NCBI RefSeq assembly: GCF_000733925.1
Contig: NZ_JPOO01000003.1
Span: forward strand, 1,984,001-2,048,000
Direction of reading: 5' to 3'
Length of the DNA stretch: 64,000 bases
Source: Arenibacter algicola
GTDB taxonomy: Bacteria > Bacteroidota > Bacteroidia > Flavobacteriales > Flavobacteriaceae
In this document: positions 54,490 through 63,524 of the stretch, in pieces
Layout: the number at the start of each line of letters is the position of its first letter
Numbering within the stretch: position 1 is the stretch's first letter
Notes under the pieces: model-generated
Told to the model about the DNA's origin: nothing
The model's input: the letters and a program-made list of their open reading frames with translations, nothing else
Databases searched by the model: none
Made by a program: the position numbers and the translations under genes

Positions 54490-54714
54490 AATTCTTTTGA
54501 TGTAAGCAGATGTTTACTTAACATCTGTTTCAATAAAAATAAGTGTTTTAAATAAGATATTACTTATGATTTCTAAAGATAAAAATACTTCATTCATAGA
54601 CCTTAAAACTGCTAAAAAAAAACAATACGGATATAGAAGATTTGCTATATTGGGAACTTTAACAACAATCAAGTACCAAAAATAACCTGCCATAAACTCA
54701 AACCGTACAACCTA

Positions 54715-56592
54715 ATGTTTAAAATTAATCATAGCATAATTCTCAACACTTGTGCAATCCTTTTTTGCACCATCACTATCATAAGTTGCCAAACAACACC
54801 GAAAGAGGAGCTGCCCCCCAATATTGTATGGATCACTTCTGAGGATAATTCCAAACACTATCTAAAGCTTTTTGACGAGAATGGTATTGCCACCCCGAAT
54901 ATTGAATCCTTGGCAGAACATGGCCTGATATTTAATCGTGCATTTTCCAATGCCCCGGTCTGCAGTGTTGCTCGGTCCGCGATTATATCCGGTTGCTACG
55001 GACCGCGTATAGGAGCTCAATTTCATAGAAAGATCGCTACTGTCCCCATGCCCGATTCACTAAAAATGTTTCCTGCCTATCTAAGGGAGGCAGGTTATTA
55101 CACTACCAATAATAGCAAGGAAGATTATAATATATACAAAACCGAAGGAGTTTGGGACGAGTCTTCAAAGAAGGCAAGTTGGAGAAACAGGGGTGAAAAT
55201 CAACCTTTTTTCCATGTTTTTAATATTGGGGTCTCTCATGAATCCAGTATGCACTTTTCCGCCGAAGACATGGAAACCAACACTCCTGAAACGGATCAAA
55301 ACTCTTTTGAAATTCAACCCAACCACCCCAATACTGATTTATTTAAATACACCAATGCCCTATACCGCGACAAAATTAGGGAAATGGACCGCCAGGTTGG
55401 GGAAATAATCAAGGAACTAAAGGAAGATGGCCGCTTGGATGATACCTTCATTTTTTACTATGGGGACCATGGAGGTGTACTACCGGGAAGCAAGGGTTAC
55501 CTCTATGAAACGGGACTCCATGTTCCCATGGTAGTCCACGTTCCCGAAAAATACAAACACCTTGTAAATAGTCCTGTTGGCAGCTCCGTAAACGGTTTTG
55601 TAAGCTTTATTGATTTGGCACCAACAGTATTAAACCTTGCAGGCATTGATATCCCGAAAGAAATAGATGGAAAGGCCTTTTTAGGCAAGGATATAAATGC
55701 TGAAGAGTTAAACTCACGGGATGAGACCTATAGTTATGCAGATAGGTTCGACGAAAAATATGATATGGTAAGGGCCGTACGAAAAGGGAAGTATAAATAT
55801 ATTAGAAACTATCAGCCCTTTAATTTTGATGGCTTAATGAACAATTATCGTTACAAGCAATTGGCTTACCAAGAATGGCAGTCTTTGTATGACAAGGGAG
55901 AGCTCAACGAAATACAGTCGGCCTTTTTTGAAAACCGTTCGCCAGAAATGCTTTTTGATATTGATACCGACCCCTATGAAACCAAAAATCTGGCCAATGA
56001 TCCAGAACATAAGGCTACACTATTGGACCTTCGAAACAGACTCAACACATGGTTAAAAGGAATGCCAGATCTTTCTTTCTACCCTGAACACCATCTGATC
56101 GGCGAGGCGTTTAACAACCCGGTGGCCTTTGGACAAAAACACAAAAAGGAAATTGAAAAATATATGGAAATTGCCGATCTAGGCCTTTTGAACTTTAGGG
56201 AGGCAGAAAACTCTTTAACCCAAGCCTTGGATTCATCCGATCCCTGGGAAAGATATTGGGCCATTATTGTCTGTAGTACATTTGGGGAACGGGCTATTGG
56301 TATGGAGGCAACAATAAAGGAAATCTCTACCATAGACTCGGAACTCATCAACAAGGTGCGTGCTGCCGAATTCCTGGGTATCGTAAAGAAATTGGACCCA
56401 TCCTTGGTAATGACAAATGCTTTGTACGCTTCAGAAAAACCAAGTGAAGCCCTACTGATCTTAAATTCGATCGTGTTGATGACATCGAGCAATTACAACT
56501 ATAATTTTGATATTGAGCGCGATAAGATGTCCAAAGTGGTTACCGAGGATCCTGAGGTTATGCGTAGATTGGAATTCCTAATCGTCCAATAG
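54715..56592 (+). CDS. S1-family sulfatase lipoprotein with CSVAR signature and helical C-terminal repeat
   Basis: 625 residues with a lipoprotein signal ending at Cys25 (TIISC). The metal site starts WITSEDNSKHY, where other sulfatases have DD. The signature is CSVAR (Cys83) rather than C-x-P-x-R, so the usual third-position Pro is Val. The remaining landmarks, FYYGDHGGVLPG and the His/Asp residues in between, are present, so it may still be matured. The C-terminal 150 residues are helical (SDPWERYWAIIVCSTFGERAIG), like a HEAT-repeat extension. The ED site and motif resemble the heparan N-sulfatase-like group. It is the only one of five sulfatases here with this signature. Confidence 0.9.
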   Translation: MFKINHSIILNTCAILFCTITIISCQTTPKEELPPNIVWITSEDNSKHYLKLFDENGIATPNIESLAEHGLIFNRAFSNAPVCSVARSAIISGCYGPRIGAQFHRKIATVPMPDSLKMFPAYLREAGYYTTNNSKEDYNIYKTEGVWDESSKKASWRNRGENQPFFHVFNIGVSHESSMHFSAEDMETNTPETDQNSFEIQPNHPNTDLFKYTNALYRDKIREMDRQVGEIIKELKEDGRLDDTFIFYYGDHGGVLPGSKGYLYETGLHVPMVVHVPEKYKHLVNSPVGSSVNGFVSFIDLAPTVLNLAGIDIPKEIDGKAFLGKDINAEELNSRDETYSYADRFDEKYDMVRAVRKGKYKYIRNYQPFNFDGLMNNYRYKQLAYQEWQSLYDKGELNEIQSAFFENRSPEMLFDIDTDPYETKNLANDPEHKATLLDLRNRLNTWLKGMPDLSFYPEHHLIGEAFNNPVAFGQKHKKEIEKYMEIADLGLLNFREAENSLTQALDSSDPWERYWAIIVCSTFGERAIGMEATIKEISTIDSELINKVRAAEFLGIVKKLDPSLVMTNALYASEKPSEALLILNSIVLMTSSNYNYNFDIERDKMSKVVTEDPEVMRRLEFLIVQ

Positions 56593-56644
56593 AAATATCA
56601 ATTGATTTTGTTGACTTGGTTAAATTAATAAAAAAGAGGCATTA

Positions 56645-57994
56645 TCACGGTTTTACAATATTTCCAAATGCCGCCAAAGGACAACTTACGGTAGTCATAT
56701 ACAAAGGATTTTGTGTGTGTCCTGAAGGATGAAAACATTCATAGGGAGCTCCGTATTCCGGGCCCTTTCTAAAATCGTTCTGACGTAGATCATCTATGTA
56801 CTCCTTGGCCAATTGCTGGGCAAGTCTAAAATTGGTTTTGGCTATGGCATAACAAACCCATCCTGTGGGAGTGCCCCAATAGGCCCCATTCTGGTAAGTG
56901 TTTTTCTTTACCATTGAATATTCCCAGGCTGTGGAATCACTATAGTCATCCGTAGTCAAAATATGTCTAATATTGCCATTATAGGACAAGTGGCCATTTT
57001 CATAGGCTTGGGATAAGAATCGGCTTGTTTTTTCCGTTTCCTCTTGGCTCAAGATATCGTAATATAGGGCCAAGGCCGTAGACCATACGTCAGGCTGATT
57101 TCCTTTTCCTGTTGACGCTTTTAGCATACCCCTTTCATCCATAAACAATAGCGGTATTGCCTCTTTGATCTTCCCGGCGATTAATTGATATTTATCCGCT
57201 TTTTGTTGGTTGTTCAGTTTTTCAAACAATTCGGAAAGCTCCAAGGCCGCCTTAAATTTCAATATGGACGGATAACAAAGATCGCCCGTAATGGTCATAA
57301 CATCCCTAAACCCAAAATCGATGCCCCTAAAGTTGTCAGTGGTGGTAACAATATGATCTTCCAATCTCGATGGTGGCACATTAAATGCAATTTCGAGTCG
57401 GTCCATAAGGCTCATTCCATTTATTTTCTGTTCTAAAATGGTTAATTCCGACGTGGTTTTAATAAAGTAAAAGGCCATATGCACAAAGAAAAACTGATCG
57501 CCATAGGGTGGGGTCCTACCAAACTCTGGAGTGCCCTGTTCTTCAAAACTATAGGTACCCGGAAAATATATGGGCAGTCCGTCGTCCATACGGATATGAT
57601 CTGCTATGGCGCCAAAGGGAATTAAAGCCCCATTTTTGGTAATCCATGTCCTATCCGCTTGGGTAGACGCTGTTAACAGTAAGATATGTCTTTGTTCCTC
57701 CCTAGAAATAAATCCAGACTCCAAAGACATGGCATAATCCCTGATCCAGAAGGCCGGATAACTCCCCCTACCTCCTGGCTTAACAAGTATTCCCCCTGTA
57801 TTGTTATTGCCCATTTGATCCGCAACCCGTTCTCCGGGGTAAATGCGGGAACTATCAATAATGGTTTCGGTTAGTGTTTTTAAAAATTCTAAATCCCCAT
57901 CATTCAAAATAGCGTCCTTGGGCGTAACCATGGATTGTCCATGTCCAAGTAATATTATTGTTAGGAATAATAAGGGGAAAACTGTGCGCTTCAT
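56645..57994 (-). CDS. Six-hairpin glycosidase-like secreted protein
   Basis: About 449 residues from the ATG at 57994, which gives a clear signal peptide (about 1-21). An ATG at 58099 adds 35 poor residues. The body shows helical pairs with conserved aromatic motifs, for example RGSYPAFWIRDYAMSLESG, PDVWSTALALYYDILS and YWGTPTGWVCYAIAK. These fit an alpha/alpha-six-barrel glycosidase such as the glycogen-debranching or trehalase-like groups. The exact family is not recognised. It is convergent with the CSVAR sulfatase and divergent from a reductase gene. A role in polysaccharide breakdown is likely, but the bond it cuts is unknown. Confidence 0.82.
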   Translation of the reverse strand: MKRTVFPLLFLTIILLGHGQSMVTPKDAILNDGDLEFLKTLTETIIDSSRIYPGERVADQMGNNNTGGILVKPGGRGSYPAFWIRDYAMSLESGFISREEQRHILLLTASTQADRTWITKNGALIPFGAIADHIRMDDGLPIYFPGTYSFEEQGTPEFGRTPPYGDQFFFVHMAFYFIKTTSELTILEQKINGMSLMDRLEIAFNVPPSRLEDHIVTTTDNFRGIDFGFRDVMTITGDLCYPSILKFKAALELSELFEKLNNQQKADKYQLIAGKIKEAIPLLFMDERGMLKASTGKGNQPDVWSTALALYYDILSQEETEKTSRFLSQAYENGHLSYNGNIRHILTTDDYSDSTAWEYSMVKKNTYQNGAYWGTPTGWVCYAIAKTNFRLAQQLAKEYIDDLRQNDFRKGPEYGAPYECFHPSGHTQNPLYMTTVSCPLAAFGNIVKP

Positions 57995-58293
57995 ATGATT
58001 TGTTAGAGTATTTAAATTAAATTCCATTGACCCCTGAATTACAAGGATCAAACTCCAAATAGAAATTATATTCCCAAAACTTATTAGGGATTGTATCACA
58101 CTAAAAATAAGCCAACTAAAATTTATTATCTTAACCTAAGAAAAGGGAATTTTCCTAAATTTAACCAAACAATTTTTATCCGTGTGCAAATCTTGGAGAA
58201 CAAGCGTCACCAAGCTGCCCCGCTAAATTTATTTAGGCAACAGATAATGACGATATTCTGGGTTTGGCACATATCAAACAAAAAAGAATAAGC
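57995..58293. other. Divergent promoter region, 299 bp
   Basis: This AT-rich region lies between the minus-strand glycosidase-like gene and the plus-strand reductase gene, and should hold both promoters. I saw no strong inverted repeat. Short open frames within it do not look like genes. Confidence 0.4.
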
Positions 58294-59247
58294 ATGCAGA
58301 CTATATTGGGTGCCGGAGGACCAATAGGTATTGAACTGGCCAAAGCACTAACAGCATATACCAGCAAAATAAGGTTGGTAAACAGAAATCCCGTAAAGGT
58401 AAATGAAACCGATCAGCTATTAGCTGCAGACCTTTCGGACAGAAAAAAAGTCTTTGAAGCCGTCCAAGGTTCTTCCGTTGTTTATGTCACGGTCGGATTT
58501 CCTTATAATCTTAAAATTTGGCAGCAAAACTGGCCAAAATTCATTAAAAATGTCATCGACGCCTGTATAGAAAACAACAGTAAATTGGTGTTTTTTGACA
58601 ATATCTACATGTACGATGCCAATTTTTTGGATGGAATGGATGAGGAGACACCAATAAATCCTTCTAGCAAGAAAGGCAAAGTACGTGCAGAAATTGCTGC
58701 CATGATCATGGACAAAGTCAAAGAAGGTCAACTAGAAGCTTTGATTGCCCGTTCAGCGGATTTTTATGGCCCCAGTATCAAAAATTCCAGTATGTTGACG
58801 GAGACCGTATTTAAACCCTTAAGTACAGGTAAAAAAGCCAATTGGATGGCTTCCTTAAACCACAAACATTCCTTTACATACACGCCTGACGCGGGCAAGG
58901 CCACTGCCCTTCTGGGAAATTCAGCGGAGGCCTACAATAAGGTTTGGCATTTACCCACCGCAAAGAATCCGTATACAGGAAAAGAGTGGATAACAGCCAT
59001 TGCAAATGAAATGGGGGTAAAGCCCCGATTTCAGGTTGCCAGTAGCTTAATTGTAAAGATACTAGGGATTTTTATGCCCATAATGAGGGAAATGCCCGAG
59101 ATGATGTATCAATACGACAGGGACTACGTTTTTAATTCGGATAAATTCAATAGCCATTTTGAATTTAAAACAACTAGCTATTTGGAAGGCATCAAAGCAA
59201 TTGTAAAATCTGATTATAAAAAAGAACCTGTAAAAAATGATTCCTGA
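58294..59247 (+). CDS. NAD-dependent epimerase/dehydratase-family reductase (SDR)
   Basis: About 317 residues from the ATG at 58294. A TTG at 58264 would extend it by ten residues, but MQTILGAGGPIG is the usual start of the extended SDR type. The NAD-binding motif GAGGPIG is at residues 5-11. A conserved Tyr-containing region (YMYDANF, near 105) lies where extended SDRs have a catalytic site, though the classic YxxxK is not obvious. FTYTPDAGKATALLGN and ITAIANEMG are typical of NAD(P)-dependent atypical epimerases. It is single and has no clear sugar-gene neighbour. A long-stem hairpin lies 39 bp past its stop. Confidence 0.9.
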   Translation: MQTILGAGGPIGIELAKALTAYTSKIRLVNRNPVKVNETDQLLAADLSDRKKVFEAVQGSSVVYVTVGFPYNLKIWQQNWPKFIKNVIDACIENNSKLVFFDNIYMYDANFLDGMDEETPINPSSKKGKVRAEIAAMIMDKVKEGQLEALIARSADFYGPSIKNSSMLTETVFKPLSTGKKANWMASLNHKHSFTYTPDAGKATALLGNSAEAYNKVWHLPTAKNPYTGKEWITAIANEMGVKPRFQVASSLIVKILGIFMPIMREMPEMMYQYDRDYVFNSDKFNSHFEFKTTSYLEGIKAIVKSDYKKEPVKNDS

Positions 59248-59285
59248 TTTTATGCTTTTTATCAAGTTTGGGTGAAGAATAATTA

Positions 59286-59344
59286 CGGTGCCATTCACTT
59301 GTATGTTTGGCTCTCAATTTTTTAACAATTGTAGAATGGCACCG
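59286..59344. terminator. Long-armed hairpin between convergent genes
   Basis: CGGTGCCATTC (59286-59296) is exactly complementary to 59334-59344 around a 37-base middle, which itself holds CAATT..AATTG. It lies between the reductase stop and the cytochrome c stop on opposite strands, so it may end both transcripts. No long T run is adjacent, so a different RNA role is possible. Confidence 0.5.
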
Positions 59345-59388
59345 TTGCAATCCAAAATAATCCTTAAAATTTATGGTTGAAAAATTGT

Positions 59389-59958
59389 CTATATTCCGGG
59401 CAAGATTGCCTGTGGCACTATATTCTTAACGGGCTTTATGCTTTTTAAATAGGCGTATATAGCCTTTAGATCCTCATCTGGCAATTTCGAATATCCTTCC
59501 CATGGCATTGGGGGCAATAGTGACCTACTATTGTCCAGTCCTTTGTATTTCCCCTCTTTTATGGACTTTACAAATTGCTCCTCGGACCAAAACCCTATAC
59601 CCGTAGCATCCGGGGTTAAATTACCGGCAAAGGAGGTGCCCCAAGGTCCAATTGCTGCAGTTCCGTTCATATTGAAAAGCACGTATCCCCCTACCGACTG
59701 GGGATCATATTCAGGCAAAGTTTCATTGGAATCATGTCCAGACAGCAATCTGTTGGGATCCGGTACAGGACCCCTTGGGGTCATAACTTTTGGGGAGTGG
59801 CAATCGTTGCACCCTAAGGTAGCCACCAAAAACTCCCCGCGTTCTATCCTATCGGCGGCGCTGGGCAGATCTGCTTTTGCCAATTCCTTTTGTTTGGGAG
59901 AGTTGCAAGCGATTGCCATTATACCAAGAACGACAAACGCAAAAATTGTTTTTTTCAT
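59389..59958 (-). CDS. Single-heme cytochrome c lipoprotein
   Basis: 189 residues with a lipoprotein signal ending at Cys18 (IMAIAC). One heme site, CNDCH, lies at 50-54 and the axial Met is probably in the PPMPW segment near the end. The NLTPDATGIGFWSEEQF segment is typical of the cytochromes that serve periplasmic Mo-containing aldehyde dehydrogenases or similar dehydrogenases. This makes it a candidate electron acceptor for the IorA/IorB-type enzyme at 26083-28782 or the one at the left edge, though it lies far away. It is transcribed alone, convergent with the SDR gene and divergent from the VOC gene. Confidence 0.93.
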   Translation of the reverse strand: MKKTIFAFVVLGIMAIACNSPKQKELAKADLPSAADRIERGEFLVATLGCNDCHSPKVMTPRGPVPDPNRLLSGHDSNETLPEYDPQSVGGYVLFNMNGTAAIGPWGTSFAGNLTPDATGIGFWSEEQFVKSIKEGKYKGLDNSRSLLPPMPWEGYSKLPDEDLKAIYAYLKSIKPVKNIVPQAILPGI

Positions 59959-60191
59959 GAACTTTTAATTTTGATTTTACATTAAGGATATTTGGGCATT
60001 TAGTTTTTAATCCGACGCCCATATAAACATGGTACAGAGATTTAAATACACTTGACAAAGGAATAAAGAAAGTGTGATGCCGACAATCACATATTTATGT
60101 GAAAATTAATAGCCAAAAACCAAAGAAGGAAAACTCCGAAGAAGTACAACAATAAAATTGCTATCTTACCATATTGAACAAACCTCTATCA

Positions 60192-60629
60192 ATGAGCCGT
60201 AATATCCCACTTCTCCAAGACAATTTTAACGGGCTACAGCACCTTGGTGTGCCCGTTTCAAATCTTGAGGCTTCCATAGCGTTTTATAGATCGCTAGGAT
60301 TTAAAAGAATTATGGCCTCACAAGTAGATGTGCCTGAAGAAAATGACACCATACTCGTAGCCATGATGGAACAAAAGGGAGTAATTATTGAACTATATCA
60401 GGTGACCAGGAAGGAGATGGACGAACTTAGATCGAGGAAAGATGGCCATGTAGACCATATTGCCTTTGATGTGGCCGATGTGGACAAGGCTTTTCACGAA
60501 CTAAAGGAAGCCGGTTTTACCATGGTAGAGGAGAAACCCGTTTTCCTGGACTTTTGGGAAAAGGGCTGCAAATATTTCGCAATAAGGGGTTTGGATGGGG
60601 AAAAACTGGAATTCAACCAGATTATGTGA
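60192..60629 (+). CDS. VOC-superfamily (glyoxalase-like) protein
   Basis: 145 residues from the ATG at 60192. The upstream TTG at 60174 is less likely. The two beta-alpha-beta-beta-beta units of the vicinal-oxygen-chelate fold are visible. Likely metal ligands are His17 (LQHLGVPV), Glu in VIIELYQ, His in HVDHIAFDV and Glu in KLEFNQIM. It is a cytoplasmic metal enzyme of the glyoxalase, dioxygenase or isomerase kind. The reaction cannot be told. It is convergent with the ppnP gene. Confidence 0.93.
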   Translation: MSRNIPLLQDNFNGLQHLGVPVSNLEASIAFYRSLGFKRIMASQVDVPEENDTILVAMMEQKGVIIELYQVTRKEMDELRSRKDGHVDHIAFDVADVDKAFHELKEAGFTMVEEKPVFLDFWEKGCKYFAIRGLDGEKLEFNQIM

Positions 60630-60709
60630 AACTTCTTTACTCTCCGAATTTATTTGAGTGAAACGCCCTTAAAAATAGGAACCAAAAATTCCTAATTGGA
60701 AATATTAGT

Positions 60710-60991
60710 CTACTCGTATTGACATAGATAGGAAGTTTGACCTACCGATTTCACTTTAAAAGAAGTATTTGCCGCTACTTTAAAAGAAGTGCCCGACTTA
60801 AAGGATTTCCATTCCGTTTCATTTGGCAGTAGGGCTATTAGTTCCCCTTCTACTACAATCATATTTTCTTTTGCGGAAGTGCCAAATTCATATTCGCCGG
60901 GCTCCATTACCCCTATGGTAGATTTTCCTGTAGCGGAGGTGTACCCTAACGATTTTACCGTTCCTTCAAAATATTCGTTGCTCGAGATCAT
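60710..60991 (-). CDS. ppnP: Pyrimidine/purine nucleoside phosphorylase PpnP
   Basis: 93 residues from the ATG at 60991. An upstream frame from 61075 would give an unlikely 28-residue leader. The sequence matches the YaiE/DUF1255 family over its whole length (YFEGTVKSLGY, GVMEPGEYEFGT, MIVVEGELIALLP, SFKVAANTSFKVKS, ending YLCQYE). The family forms a cupin-like dimer and breaks nucleosides with phosphate to a free base and ribose 1-phosphate. It is a cytoplasmic housekeeping gene with no link to the sugar genes. Confidence 0.95.
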   Translation of the reverse strand: MISSNEYFEGTVKSLGYTSATGKSTIGVMEPGEYEFGTSAKENMIVVEGELIALLPNETEWKSFKSGTSFKVAANTSFKVKSVGQTSYLCQYE

Positions 60992-61329
60992 ATACTTTCT
61001 TTTTATCAAATAGGTCGCAAAGATAAAGAAAGGAAGTTCAGAATAGCAATATCCTCTATTTTTTAAACCTGCCAAGCCACTACTTTGGGGTATATAATTT
61101 CAATCCTTAAAAATACTACTCATAATTAGAACCTTATTATTGACAGGCATAGCAAGGGCCGTTTTTTAGATTTTTCAGATACAAAATACTGTTTGCCAAT
61201 TGATTATTAGTTTATACAGAGCTTACAGAAAGTAGGCGCAAAAATTTAAACACTGGCGTAACAACACAAAAATTCCCTACATTTAAACAAGCAATTCCAT
61301 AAAATAGAGAATTTATTTAAAAAATAAGA
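60992..61329. other. 338-bp divergent intergenic region
   Basis: It lies between ppnP (minus) and the GH5-like gene (plus) and should hold both promoters. It is AT-rich. A TACATTTA at 61278 is close to the -7 box TAnnTTTG but lacks a clear -33 partner. I see no inverted repeat or operator of note. Confidence 0.4.
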
Positions 61330-62409
61330 ATGAAATACATTTTCACTGTGGCTATACTATTATCCACAATTAGCCTATGTTCCTTTACCTACAAACCCAC
61401 TAAAACTTCTGTAAGTATCCAAGGAGAGCAGTTTTACATCAACAATCAAATAACCTATAAAAATAGATACTGGAAAGGCAATAAAATTGAAGGCTTACTT
61501 TTTAATTCGCGAATGGTCCAAGGAATATTCGATGATCTTAATAGCAACACCCGGGATAATTTTAAATATCCGGATTCGGGCAAATGGGATGCGGATAGGA
61601 ACACCACAGAATTTGTCAACGCCATGAAGGATTGGAAGGCCCATGGCCTGTTATCCTTTACCCTTAACCTGCAAGGCGGAAGTCCGTTGGGCTATGGCAA
61701 TCACGGGTGGATCAACTCAACCTTCGACAGTTTGGGCAACCTAAGGGAAGATTACCTGACTAGACTTGAAAAAATATTGAATAAGTCCAATGAACTTGGC
61801 ATGGTAGTTATATTGGGCTATTTTTATTTTGGTCAGGATGAACAATTAAAAGATGAACAAGCTGTAGTAAATGCAGTTGATAACATATCAAATTGGATTT
61901 TACAAAAAGGCTATAAAAACATTCTGATAGAGATTAATAACGAATGTGATGTTAAATATGACCATACCATATTGCAGCCGCAACGCGTCCATGAATTAAT
62001 AAAAAGGGTTCAGGAAATAAGTGGGAACAAACTCTTGGTAAGCACCAGTTATGGCGGTAATAAAATTCCCTCCTCAGAGGTTATTGCCGCCTCGGATTTT
62101 GTGCTATTACATGGCAACGGGGTAAATGATCCAAAAAGAATAGAAGAGATGGTTGCATTGGTTAGACAATCCGAAAGTTATTCTGCCAAGCCCATACTAT
62201 TCAATGAGGACGATCATTTTGATTTTGACAAGGAGTCCTATAATTTTCTCTCTGCCACAGAATCGTACACTTCATGGGGTTACTTCGATTTTAGAATGAA
62301 AGGGGAGGATTATTCTGCAGGTTTTCAAAGTGTCCCAGTGGATTGGACTATTAGTTCAGATCGAAAAAAGGCTTTTTTCAACAAACTAAAAGAAATTACC
62401 GGGTATTAA
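61330..62409 (+). CDS. GH5-like clan GH-A secreted enzyme
   Basis: 359 residues with a signal peptide (about 1-18). The body fits a TIM-barrel clan GH-A enzyme of GH5 type. Glu205 in LIEINNECD is the expected acid/base and Glu293 in ILFNEDDHFD the expected nucleophile. Other segments are LLSFTLNLQGGSPLGY and VVILGYFYFGQDEQL. GH5 members mostly cut beta-linked glucans, mannans or xylans, but the subfamily here is uncertain and the sequence is diverged. It stands alone, upstream of the DUF3667 gene, with no regulatory partner in view. Confidence 0.85.
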   Translation: MKYIFTVAILLSTISLCSFTYKPTKTSVSIQGEQFYINNQITYKNRYWKGNKIEGLLFNSRMVQGIFDDLNSNTRDNFKYPDSGKWDADRNTTEFVNAMKDWKAHGLLSFTLNLQGGSPLGYGNHGWINSTFDSLGNLREDYLTRLEKILNKSNELGMVVILGYFYFGQDEQLKDEQAVVNAVDNISNWILQKGYKNILIEINNECDVKYDHTILQPQRVHELIKRVQEISGNKLLVSTSYGGNKIPSSEVIAASDFVLLHGNGVNDPKRIEEMVALVRQSESYSAKPILFNEDDHFDFDKESYNFLSATESYTSWGYFDFRMKGEDYSAGFQSVPVDWTISSDRKKAFFNKLKEITGY

Positions 62410-62548
62410 CGAATCGTTATTTTACTGCTAGATCAGAAAAGCCATTTCCAAAAACAGCATGAATTTAGATAACACCAATAGGTCTTTATTACCCTGATAT
62501 TAGGAATTGTCTATTTGAAGCATTGCCCACAGTTAATAACTTAAAAAA

Positions 62549-63457
62549 ATGACGGAGAAAATAGAAAAGAATTCCAAAGAAACGGAATTAAATAATACGG
62601 CATGCAAAAACTGTAAAACTCAATTTAAGGGTAAATTTTGCCCCAATTGTGGCCAATCTGTCTATGAATTTGAAAAGCCATTTCGTTTTTTGATCGTTGA
62701 TCTCGTAGGGAATATTTTCGCCTTCGATACTAGGTTATGGAAATCCATGTCATCCTTAATTTTTCGTCCAGGTAAATTTGTAGAGGAATATCTCAATGGC
62801 CATAGGGCAAGGTATATGTCCCCCTTTAGGCTCTATATATTTGTAAGTTTCTTATTCTTTTTATTATTGTCTATTTATGCCGGAAGTCAAATTCAGATCA
62901 GTGAAAAAGTCAGAAATGAAATAAATTTATCATTCAACGGTCAAATAGACTCACTTAATCCAGAGACCGATTCCCTAAAAACTAACGAAATAAATATTAG
63001 CGATAGATCTGTTAGCCCAAAGAAATTGACCAATGCCCTTTCAAAGGTTCTAAATAACCCCAAAATGTACATGGACAGTTTTCTTAAGTTTGTATCATGG
63101 TCCCTGTTTTTTCTTATGCCCGTTTACGCCTTCTTCCTATGGCTGTTATTTAGAAAAAGTAAAAAGTATTATTACAGCCATCTTGTCCTTGCCATTAATC
63201 AACATACTTTTGTTTTTCTCCTATTTGTACTTATAATTTGCTTTAAACTTATATTCCCAATTCGGGCATATTATCCCGAGAATTACCTAATAGCCTCCAT
63301 TCCTATTTACTTATTTTTCGGCAAATTACATCTCTATAAAAGGAGCTGGTCAAAAACTCTATTAAGAATGATTACCATTCTTATTTTTTATGGAATCGCA
63401 CTTTTCATAACCTTATTTATAACATGGAATTTTTGGATAAAAATGGAGTTACTATAA
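62549..63457 (+). CDS. DUF3667 zinc-ribbon membrane protein
   Basis: 302 residues. A zinc-ribbon-like N-terminus has Cys19, Cys22, Cys31 and Cys34 (CKNCKTQFKGKFCPNC). A polar region follows, then several membrane helices (YIFVSFLFFLLLSIYAG near 94-110, then ones near 185-205, 218-233, 240-255 and 272-292). This is the usual layout of the DUF3667 family in Bacteroidota. The function is not known. No link with the neighbouring sugar genes is visible. Confidence 0.93.
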   Translation: MTEKIEKNSKETELNNTACKNCKTQFKGKFCPNCGQSVYEFEKPFRFLIVDLVGNIFAFDTRLWKSMSSLIFRPGKFVEEYLNGHRARYMSPFRLYIFVSFLFFLLLSIYAGSQIQISEKVRNEINLSFNGQIDSLNPETDSLKTNEINISDRSVSPKKLTNALSKVLNNPKMYMDSFLKFVSWSLFFLMPVYAFFLWLLFRKSKKYYYSHLVLAINQHTFVFLLFVLIICFKLIFPIRAYYPENYLIASIPIYLFFGKLHLYKRSWSKTLLRMITILIFYGIALFITLFITWNFWIKMELL

Positions 63458-63524
63458 TAAGTATTTATTGTAGTTTATTAGTGACTTAGACTTTTATACC
63501 CAAATTGATGGAACACATATTAAA

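Noticed and set aside
58091..58291. 66-codon plus-strand frame ahead of the reductase gene
   Set aside because: It lies in the divergent promoter region, has no recognisable features and overlaps the reductase's alternative start.
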